The notes beneath the pieces are model-generated. The model did no database searches and was not told the DNA's origin. It worked only from the letters and a program-made list of their open reading frames with translations. Shown here piece by piece: positions 15,952-21,927 of a stretch of 21,927 bases of DNA. The stretch is from Fimbriimonadaceae bacterium. Lineage in GTDB: Bacteria; Armatimonadota; Fimbriimonadia; Fimbriimonadales; Fimbriimonadaceae. Numbering within the stretch: the first letter of the stretch is position 1; each line of letters opens with the position of its first letter. A program made the position numbers and the translations under genes. The stretch is from assembly GCA_947447315.1 (NCBI GenBank), contig CANFJD010000012.1:1-21927 (forward strand). The letters are read 5' to 3'.

Positions 15952-16122
15952 AGTTCTCTCCAGTGAGATAGGCGTATAAATTTTTTTGAGGGCCAGAACG
16001 GGGCGGGGTGGATGCGATCTCACCGAGCAAGTTTCTGGACGACCGATTGGCGAGACGTTAATTGCCCCGTCAGCTCACATAATACTATAGGAATTCGTGA
16101 ATACACTCGGATGAGAGAAAAT

Positions 16123-17133
16123 TCAGTTTAAATTTGTCAAAACCCGCTTTCGGACCAGTTTAATGTTTGTCTTTGCGGGCTTTGCCTCAAAAATTTTCGG
16201 GGCAGAGATCTCGGCTTGGTCGTATTTGATGCGAAGGATGATCCCGAGTTGGTAGTTGCCGAATCCGCGACCATAGAGCGTGAAGCCACCTTGATTGGGA
16301 GCATCGGACTTCACCCCAAGGCGGATTTTAGTGACCTGCCAAGGGCGAATGTTGAGCTCGTCAACGGTGATATCGGAGAGCAATACGCCGTCCACGCTGG
16401 CGCCACCTTCATCGATCTGCCAGATTTTTAGAAGGCCAGACTGGTTCATGTTGTCGGGATACCAGTTGGGATTGAGCTGGCCGCGTACCCCGCCGTAGTC
16501 GCCGGGAGAGCACCAAGACCCGATCTCGACGTCGTTAATCCAAACACTCAAGTCCGATGGGTAGTGATTGTTGTAGCCAGGGGCCTCGCTGCTCACTTCG
16601 GCGACGAGTTCAATACTGCTAATTGCGGCATTGAGCGGGATGGTGTTTGGGAACGCATACTCCACCCAGCCTCCCGATGACCAAAGAATTTCAGCCTGGG
16701 AGCGTTCGGGAAGGTAGAAGGAGAGAGGGCTGTCGAGTAGGCCGATGAATTTGTCGCGGGTGGCAAGTCCACAGGTAGGAACGACATCGATGGCGGAGTA
16801 CATCCCAACCGGCAACTCGATTTCGGCCGTGCAGCCGTGATCGGGAACCAGCGGGGCGAGGTCTACGACAATCCGCTCGTAGATCCGACGACATTTTTTC
16901 TGCATGCCCTGCGGCGCTGCGATGTACTCGCTGGCGACCAACCCGGCTTCTTCTAACAGTTGGACATGCTTGGTGACGCTGGGCTGAGTAAGGGCAAGGG
17001 CGGCACTGAGCTCCATGATGTTCATTTCGCGTTCGGAAAGTAGTTCCAGCAGGCGCACCCGGGTTTCCGAGCCAAGGGCTCGAAAGATGTTAATACTCTC
17101 GCGGGAGGACAGGTCGCGGATGTTATGAATCAT
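16123..17133 (-). CDS. ArsR-type winged-helix regulator with large beta-rich effector domain
   Basis: This is a 336-residue transcription regulator. Residues about 12-95 form an ArsR-type winged helix (FRALGSETRVRLLELLSERE, LTQPSVTKHVQLLEEAGLV). The remaining 240 residues are beta-rich and aromatic (GWVEYAFPNTIP, SEAPGYNNHYPSDLSVWIND, GSWCSPGDYGG, NPNWYPDNM) and resemble a jelly-roll sugar-binding fold more than a metal sensor. The four Cys (81, 101, 121, 208) do not form an obvious metal site. The start is placed at the ATG at 17133, which gives a normal winged-helix N-terminus; another ATG at 17181 is possible. Neither has a clear ribosome-binding site. It is divergent from araA across 134 bases, so control of araA-GH51 in response to arabinose is likely (inference). 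Confidence 0.83.
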   Translation of the reverse strand: MIHNIRDLSSRESINIFRALGSETRVRLLELLSEREMNIMELSAALALTQPSVTKHVQLLEEAGLVASEYIAAPQGMQKKCRRIYERIVVDLAPLVPDHGCTAEIELPVGMYSAIDVVPTCGLATRDKFIGLLDSPLSFYLPERSQAEILWSSGGWVEYAFPNTIPLNAAISSIELVAEVSSEAPGYNNHYPSDLSVWINDVEIGSWCSPGDYGGVRGQLNPNWYPDNMNQSGLLKIWQIDEGGASVDGVLLSDITVDELNIRPWQVTKIRLGVKSDAPNQGGFTLYGRGFGNYQLGIILRIKYDQAEISAPKIFEAKPAKTNIKLVRKRVLTNLN

Positions 17134-17208
17134 GGTGACGAAATGGGTTTTGTTAAAAGCAGTATGACCCCGAATCGGCATGAACCCAAGCGGGAGCGGA
17201 AAATTTAT

Positions 17209-17224
17209 ATTCGGATATGTGAAT
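17209..17224. promoter_or_regulatory. Dyad in the arsR-type/araA intergenic region
   Basis: The sequence ATTCGGATATGTGAAT is a dyad with symmetric ATTC/GAAT arms and a symmetric ATAT centre; 12 of 16 positions agree with the reverse complement. It sits seven bases before the putative -35 of araA and about 75 bases before the regulator start. It is a candidate operator for the ArsR-type regulator. Confidence 0.4.
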
Positions 17225-17230
17225 GTACCG

Positions 17231-17260
17231 GTGAATCGATCTGCGAGGAAAAGATAGAAT
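17231..17260 (+). promoter_or_regulatory. araA: Probable leaderless promoter of araA
   Basis: TAGAAT (17255-17260, 5/6 to TATAAT) lies 18 bases after GTGAAT (17231-17236, a weak 3/6 match to TTGACA). Seven bases separate the -10 from the GTG at 17268, so the transcript would start at or one base before the initiation codon. A GAGGAAAAG element is too far upstream (about 14 bases or more) and would not be transcribed. Confidence 0.5.
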
Positions 17261-17267
17261 CTCCCGC

Positions 17268-18746
17268 GTGAGCAACCTAGCAATTTGGTTTGTAACCGGC
17301 AGTCAGCACCTGTACGGTCCCGAGACGCTTGAGCAAGTGGCGGCCAATTCGCAAGCCATTGTGGAGGCACTGAATGCCAGCGGAAAGTTCCCCGTGCCGG
17401 TGATTTGGAAGCCAACGATGACCGATACCGATGCGATCACCGGGCTTTCCGCCGCGGCAAATGCCGACGATTCGTGCGTGGGATTGATTTTGTGGATGCA
17501 CACCTTCTCTCCGGCGAAGATGTGGATTCGGGGACTCACAACGCTGAACCGTCCGGTTTGCCATTTTCATACCCAGTTCAATCGTGACCTTCCCTGGGAT
17601 TCGATCGACATGGACTTCATGAATCTCAATCAGGCGGCTCACGGTGATCGCGAAGCGGGACATTTGCACACGAGAATCGGATTGAAGCGCCGAGTGGTGG
17701 TTGGTCACTGGTCCACGGAAGGCACCCTCGCCGAACTGGCGGCTTGGAGTCGGGTTGCATACGGATGGCGCGTATTGCAGACGACGAAGATCGCCCGATT
17801 TGGAGACAACATGCGGTACGTATCGGTGACCGATGGCGATAAGGTGTCGGCAGAGATTCAGTTTGGATTTTCCGTGAACGGATTCGGCGTCGGCGATTTG
17901 GTGGAAAAGGTGAATGCCGTTTCTGAGTCGGCAGTAGACGCGCTTATTCAGGAGTACCTATCGCTTTACGATGTTGCCCCCGAGTTGCTTCCGGGGGGAG
18001 CTCGGTATGAGTCGCTGAGAGACGCGGCCCGTCAGGAGATCGGTATTGAGGCTTTCCTGGTGGAAGGCGGTTTTGGCGGATTTACGACAACGTTTGAGGA
18101 TCTTCATGGCCTCAACCAACTGCCGGGACTTGCCTGCCAGCGATTGATGGCGAAAGGCTACGGTTTTGGCGCGGAGGGTGACTGGAAGACGGCCGCCTTG
18201 CTGCGATTTATCAAGGCAGTGAGCACCGGGCAAACGGGTGGTTCGAGCTTTATGGAGGATTACACCTATCACCTTGAGCCCGGCAATGAACTGGTGCTGG
18301 GCGCGCATATGCTGGAGCTGTGTCCGACCATCGCCAAGTCTCGACCGCGGCTAGAGATTCATCCGCTGGGAATTGGCGGCAAGGCCGACCCGGTACGGTT
18401 GGTATTTGACGCGCCGGCAGGTCCGGCGCTGAATGCCTCGCTGGTGGACTTGGGGCACCGGTTCCGATTGCTGGTGAATACCGTCACCGCGGTGGATGTA
18501 CCGCCGATGCCAAATTTGCCGGTGGGGCGAGCCCTTTGGAAAGTGGATCCCGATTTCCAGACCGGCGTTTCCGCCTGGATTTTGGCGGGTGGCGCGCACC
18601 ATACCGTCTACACCTACGATGTAACGGCCGATCAACTGGCGGAATTTGCCGAGATGGCTGGAATAGAAGTGGTGTTCATTGACGACCTGACGCGATTACG
18701 CGATCTCCAAACAACGCTTCGGGCAAATGAGGCCTACTACCGATGA
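17268..18746 (+). CDS. araA: L-arabinose isomerase
   Basis: This 492-residue enzyme converts L-arabinose to L-ribulose in the cytoplasm and needs a divalent metal, usually manganese. The N-terminus LAIWFVTGSQHLYGPETL is diagnostic. The metal-binding and catalytic residues known from E. coli AraA are in place: Glu303 (GAEGDWKTAALL), Glu330 (GGSSFMEDYTYHL), His347 (GAHMLELCP) and His444/445 (GGAHHTVYTYDV). Length matches the family (about 495-500). The start is a GTG at 17268 that yields the canonical MSNLAIW-like N-terminus and has no Shine-Dalgarno. The stop overlaps the next gene start as ATGA. The usual partners araB and araD are not in the window; a GH51 enzyme takes their place downstream. 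Confidence 0.97.
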   Translation: MSNLAIWFVTGSQHLYGPETLEQVAANSQAIVEALNASGKFPVPVIWKPTMTDTDAITGLSAAANADDSCVGLILWMHTFSPAKMWIRGLTTLNRPVCHFHTQFNRDLPWDSIDMDFMNLNQAAHGDREAGHLHTRIGLKRRVVVGHWSTEGTLAELAAWSRVAYGWRVLQTTKIARFGDNMRYVSVTDGDKVSAEIQFGFSVNGFGVGDLVEKVNAVSESAVDALIQEYLSLYDVAPELLPGGARYESLRDAARQEIGIEAFLVEGGFGGFTTTFEDLHGLNQLPGLACQRLMAKGYGFGAEGDWKTAALLRFIKAVSTGQTGGSSFMEDYTYHLEPGNELVLGAHMLELCPTIAKSRPRLEIHPLGIGGKADPVRLVFDAPAGPALNASLVDLGHRFRLLVNTVTAVDVPPMPNLPVGRALWKVDPDFQTGVSAWILAGGAHHTVYTYDVTADQLAEFAEMAGIEVVFIDDLTRLRDLQTTLRANEAYYR

Positions 18747-20221
18747 CAAACTTGACAGCTCGTATCTCCGTTCATCCTGATCCGGCCGCGCCGGTGGTGA
18801 ACCCCAACATTTACGGTCACTTTGCCGAGCACCTGGGTCGGTGTATTTATGAGGGAATCTGGGTGGGTGAGGACTCGGACATTCCGAATACGCGCGGCAT
18901 TCGAAACGACGTGACCGAAGCGTTGCGGGCGATCAATATTCCCGTACTGCGGTGGCCCGGCGGATGCTTCGCCGACGAATATCACTGGATGGATGGCATC
19001 GGTCCGCGTGAAGCGAGACCCGGAATTTATAACTCGCACTGGGGAGGCGTGGTGGAGACAAACCACTTTGGTACCCACGAATTCCTGGATCTTTGTGAGC
19101 AGCTAAATACCGCGCCGTACATCTGCGGAAACGTTGGTTCTGGAACGGTGAAAGAGATGCAAGATTGGGTGGAGTACATGACTTCCGATTCCAATTCGCC
19201 GATGCCCAATCTTCGACGAAAGAACGGTCGGGAGAAGGCATGGAAGGTTCCTTTCTTTGGCGTGGGGAATGAGAGCTGGGGTTGCGGGGGCAACATGCGG
19301 CCCGAGTACTACGCAAACGAGTATCGACGCTACAACACGTTTGTGCGGACTTATTCGGACAACAAGATCTATCGAATTGCGTGCGGTGCGAATAGTTCCG
19401 ATACGAACTGGACTCGCGTATTGATGGAGAACGCTCATACCCAGATGAACGGGCTGGCACTGCATAAGTACACGTTGATCAAAAACACGTGGCCGCCCTC
19501 GGGCAGTGCTACCGAGTTTGGAGAGGCGGAGTGGTTCGATATTTTGGATCAGTCCTACCAAATTGAGCCACTGATTGAGAGTCACATTGCCGAGATGGAT
19601 CGAGTTGATCCCGAACGGAAAGTTGGCATGGTAATTGATGAGTGGGGAACGTGGATGGCGGTGGAGCCGGGCACGAATCCCGGGTTCTTGTACCAGCAGA
19701 ACTCGCTTCGGGATGCGCTTTCGGCGGCGATTCATTTCCACATTTTCCATCGGCACGCCAATCGGATTTCGATGGCAAATATCGCGCAGACAATCAATGT
19801 TCTGCAGGCGATGATTCTCACCGACGGGCCACGAATGCTGCGAACGCCAACCTACTGGGTGTTTGAAATGTTCAAGGTTCACCAGGGTGGAACCACGGTT
19901 CCGCTAACGGTGGAGTCGGATTCCTACTCATACGAGTCCACATCGATTCCGGCGGTTTCGGGCTCGATCACGATTTCGGATGCGACCTATGTATCGCTGG
20001 TGAATACCGATCCCAATCGGGCGGCCACCGTGACGGTGGGCCTCACCGGCGTGAGCTTCGACGAGGGAAGGGTGTTGGTGGGTGACTCGATCACGGCGCA
20101 CAACACCTTTGATGCGCCGGACCACGTGAGTCCGCGGGCGTTTAAGGCGGTAACCGAGACGGACGGCGGCTTCTTGGTGGAGTTACCGCCCGCTTCGGTC
20201 GCGATCCTTACTTTCCGGTAA
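18743..20221 (+). CDS. GH51 alpha-L-arabinofuranosidase, second and divergent type
   Basis: This 492-residue enzyme should release L-arabinose and feed it to AraA, whose gene it overlaps by ATGA. GH51 features are IYGHFAEHLGRCIYEGIW (23-40), LRWPGGCFADEYHWMDG (69-85), acid/base Glu177 in GVGNESWG, nucleophile Glu300 in VIDEWGTW and a C-terminal beta domain. It differs from the other GH51 here at many signature positions (NSHWGGVVETNHFG against DLAWQSLETNEFG; ESWGCGGNM against EMDGPWQ), so it belongs to another subgroup rather than being a recent copy. There is no signal peptide, so it is cytoplasmic. It ends three bases from the convergent CUT2 permease gene. The exact substrate is unknown. 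Confidence 0.94.
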   Translation: MTNLTARISVHPDPAAPVVNPNIYGHFAEHLGRCIYEGIWVGEDSDIPNTRGIRNDVTEALRAINIPVLRWPGGCFADEYHWMDGIGPREARPGIYNSHWGGVVETNHFGTHEFLDLCEQLNTAPYICGNVGSGTVKEMQDWVEYMTSDSNSPMPNLRRKNGREKAWKVPFFGVGNESWGCGGNMRPEYYANEYRRYNTFVRTYSDNKIYRIACGANSSDTNWTRVLMENAHTQMNGLALHKYTLIKNTWPPSGSATEFGEAEWFDILDQSYQIEPLIESHIAEMDRVDPERKVGMVIDEWGTWMAVEPGTNPGFLYQQNSLRDALSAAIHFHIFHRHANRISMANIAQTINVLQAMILTDGPRMLRTPTYWVFEMFKVHQGGTTVPLTVESDSYSYESTSIPAVSGSITISDATYVSLVNTDPNRAATVTVGLTGVSFDEGRVLVGDSITAHNTFDAPDHVSPRAFKAVTETDGGFLVELPPASVAILTFR

Positions 20222-20224
20222 GGA

Positions 20225-21184
20225 CTAGACGGTGATTCTCTTGGACTGACCTTTGAAGAAGGAGTCCAAGAGAACGCCAACCAGAATGACGATGCCCATG
20301 ACGGCGAACTCAAGCGACGAGGGAACGCGCATCAGGTTGACCAAGTTTCGAAGTACCTGAAGGAGCGTGATGCCCAGCAGAACACCAACAACAGTTCCTT
20401 CGCCGCCGCGTAGCGAACAACCACCTAGTACGGCGGCGGCGATGGCATACAGTTCGTAGAAATTTCCGTGCGAACTGGGCGAAATACTGTTGGTGTAGAA
20501 CGCGAACAGGACGGTGGAGACCCCCACCGATAAGCCGCAGATGACGTACGCCATCAGCACCACCTGCTTGACGTTGACGCCGGCAAACCGGGCGGCTTCT
20601 TCGTTTCTACCCACCGCGAATAGGTAGCGACCGTAAACTGATCGGTGCAGTAGGAGATAGAACAAGACCGCCGTTACCAGCAAGAGGATGAGGGGAGTGG
20701 GGCAGCCACCCACGTTGCCCGAGGCTAGCTCTTTGATCCACTCGAAGCCCTTGGCGTTGCCGAAGCCCTTGGTTTCGTCGTTCGCGACGAAGCGGGCCAT
20801 GCCGCGGTAGAACAAGAGGCCGCAGAGGGTGGCGACAAAGGGCTGGAGCCGAGCGCGGGTGACTAGTAAGCCATTCACCAGGCCGAACACGGCGGCCGCG
20901 CCAATTACGGCGATCAGGGCAAGGGCCGGACTCCACTTCCATTCGGTGAGAGCCATGGAGAAAACCACGCCGAGGAAGGCAAAGACCGAACCTACGGAAA
21001 GATCAATGCCACCGGTGATGATGACGACCGCCATACCAAGGCTGAAGATGCCGTACATGCCGATGAGGCGGCCCGTGTTTTGCAGGTTGCCCGGTTGGAA
21101 TACCTGGTGGTTTACCGCGCCGCTGACGACGAAGAGCACTACCAGTACGGCGAAAATGACCAGTTCCTTGGTCTGAAACTTCAT
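20225..21184 (-). CDS. CUT2 monosaccharide ABC transporter permease (RbsC/XylH type)
   Basis: This is an integral membrane subunit of a CUT2-type importer, 319 residues and 8-10 membrane segments. The family signature GIDLSVGSVFAFLG lies at about 59-72. Other hallmarks are ARLQPFVATLCGLLFYRG, YAVGRN-like FAVGRNEEAARFAGV and the C-terminal AAAVLGGCSLRGGEGTVVG. The ATG at 21184 overlaps the ATPase stop as ATGA. Lying tail-to-tail with araA-GH51, it may carry free L-arabinose (inference; ribose, xylose or galactose are also possible for this family). The binding protein is not in the window and is probably beyond its right edge. Confidence 0.93.
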   Translation of the reverse strand: MKFQTKELVIFAVLVVLFVVSGAVNHQVFQPGNLQNTGRLIGMYGIFSLGMAVVIITGGIDLSVGSVFAFLGVVFSMALTEWKWSPALALIAVIGAAAVFGLVNGLLVTRARLQPFVATLCGLLFYRGMARFVANDETKGFGNAKGFEWIKELASGNVGGCPTPLILLLVTAVLFYLLLHRSVYGRYLFAVGRNEEAARFAGVNVKQVVLMAYVICGLSVGVSTVLFAFYTNSISPSSHGNFYELYAIAAAVLGGCSLRGGEGTVVGVLLGITLLQVLRNLVNLMRVPSSLEFAVMGIVILVGVLLDSFFKGQSKRITV

Positions 21185-21927
21185 GATTGGTTCACCAATG
21201 TTTGTCCTGCTACTGCTAACTGCATAATTATTTCTTCGGTGGCGTCGGCGGCCGATACTTCACCCTGGATTTGCCCTTCTCGCATGACGACGATGCGGTC
21301 ACAGAGTTTGAGGAGCTCTTCCATATCGCTGGAGATCACCCAGACGGCGACGCCGGTATCGGCAAGCTTTCGGATCTGCTCATAGATTTCGGCTTTACTG
21401 CCCACGTCCACGCCGCGCGTCGGCTCGTCGACTACCAGTACCTGAGGGTTCTTGAGGAACCAGCGCGAGAGGACAATCTTCTGTTGGTTACCCCCGGATA
21501 GCTGCTTGGCGAGAGTGTCGCGACTGGCGCACTTGATTGCGAGTTGTTGGATGCCACCTTCAGCGTAGATGGCTTCGGGTCGGGATTTGACGAGTCCTAA
21601 GGTGGCAAAGCGACGTAGAGATGGCAGCGTGATGTTGTTCCCGACCGAGCCATCGAGGGTGAGCCCGTGTTCCTTGCGGTCTTCGGGGACGAGGAAGAGG
21701 CCGTGACCGATCGCGTCGGTAGGACGATTGATACGGACGGGTTTGCCATCGATGCGGACATCGCCGCGGTATCGGTCGATTCCGCAGATCGCCTGGGCGA
21801 GTTCGGTGCGGCCCGAGCCGACCAGTCCGGCCATCCCGAGGATCTCACCGCCACGAACGGTGAGGGAGACCGAGTGCTGCGGGAATCGCGTGGTCTGAAT
21901 GTTGTGAAGTTCTAGACGGGCGGGACC
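21181..21927 (-). CDS. CUT2 sugar ABC transporter ATPase (RbsA/XylG type), partial
   Basis: This is the C-terminal 248 residues of a double-cassette ATPase; the frame stays open to the window edge, reading LELHNIQTTRFPQHSVSLTVRG before GEILGMAGLVGSGRTEL. The visible part is the second nucleotide-binding domain. Its Walker A has Arg in place of Lys (GLVGSGRTE), which is normal for this family's second cassette. Other motifs are RKEHGLTLDGSVGNNI, the signature LSGGNQQKIVLSRWF, Walker B VLVVDEPTRGVDVG and the switch region VWVISSDMEELLKLCDRIVVM. An apparent start at 21834 (MAGLVG) is inside the Walker region and is not real. It is coupled to the permease gene by an ATGA overlap and powers monosaccharide import at the inner membrane. 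Confidence 0.95.
   Translation of the reverse strand, partial: GPARLELHNIQTTRFPQHSVSLTVRGGEILGMAGLVGSGRTELAQAICGIDRYRGDVRIDGKPVRINRPTDAIGHGLFLVPEDRKEHGLTLDGSVGNNITLPSLRRFATLGLVKSRPEAIYAEGGIQQLAIKCASRDTLAKQLSGGNQQKIVLSRWFLKNPQVLVVDEPTRGVDVGSKAEIYEQIRKLADTGVAVWVISSDMEELLKLCDRIVVMREGQIQGEVSAADATEEIIMQLAVAGQTLVNQS

Noticed and set aside
16093..16102. ATTCGTGAAT palindrome before the pseudopilin gene as a second regulator site
   Set aside because: The half-sites match the 17209 dyad but the spacing is two bases rather than eight, so it is not listed as a site of its own.
17134..17415. N-terminal extension of the ArsR-type regulator to 17415
   Set aside because: It would run through the araA promoter and into the araA coding region, and the added residues do not look like part of a winged-helix protein.

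Overview
The window is a compact carbohydrate-utilisation region from a bacterium. The coding style points to the Armatimonadota (Fimbriimonas-like) or a neighbouring Planctomycetes-type lineage: a DUF1559-type pseudopilin with the FTDGH motif next to a small lipoprotein, a PA14/propeller/ThuA/DUF1080 mosaic protein, frequent GTG starts and few clear Shine-Dalgarno sequences. This placement is inference; no rRNA or phylogenetic marker is present.

Layout. (1) 1-1545 (+): the 3' part of a GH13 alpha-amylase-family enzyme, probably exported and cut by the window edge. (2) 4434-1542 (-): a translationally coupled trio, GH29 alpha-L-fucosidase, RbsD/FucU-fold sugar mutarotase-like protein and aldo/keto reductase. 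A divergent LacI-type repressor (4493-5536, +) and an operator-like triple octamer lie at the shared control region. (3) 15951-5533 (-): a long co-directional run of pseudopilin, small lipoprotein, GH43 arabinanase-like enzyme, CUT1 solute-binding protein, two CUT1 permeases, GH51 arabinofuranosidase, and then, behind its own possible promoter, an 1102-residue exported protein with PA14, beta-propeller, ThuA and DUF1080 modules. (4) 17133-16123 (-): an ArsR-type winged-helix regulator with a large beta-rich C-terminal domain, divergent from (5) 17268-20221 (+): araA (L-arabinose isomerase) coupled to a second, divergent GH51 enzyme. (6) 21927-20225 (-): a CUT2 monosaccharide ABC transporter, with a permease and the C-terminal part of an RbsA/XylG-type ATPase that continues past the window.

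How it fits together (inference). Arabinose-containing polymer is trimmed outside the cytoplasm by the exported GH43. Arabino-oligosaccharides enter through the CUT1 transporter, whose ATPase is not encoded here. The two signal-less GH51 enzymes release L-arabinose inside the cell and AraA isomerises it to L-ribulose. The CUT2 system may import free pentose. Ribulokinase and ribulose-5-phosphate epimerase are absent from the window. The fucosidase trio looks like a separate, LacI-controlled L-fucoside module.

The most unusual points are the ArsR-type regulator with a putative sugar-sensing domain beside araA, the pseudopilin at the head of the arabinan operon, the four-module ThuA protein, promoters placed so that transcripts would be leaderless, and three convergent gene pairs whose ends overlap or abut. 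No tRNA, rRNA, CRISPR array, insertion sequence or integrase was seen. No intergenic gap exceeds about 175 bases.
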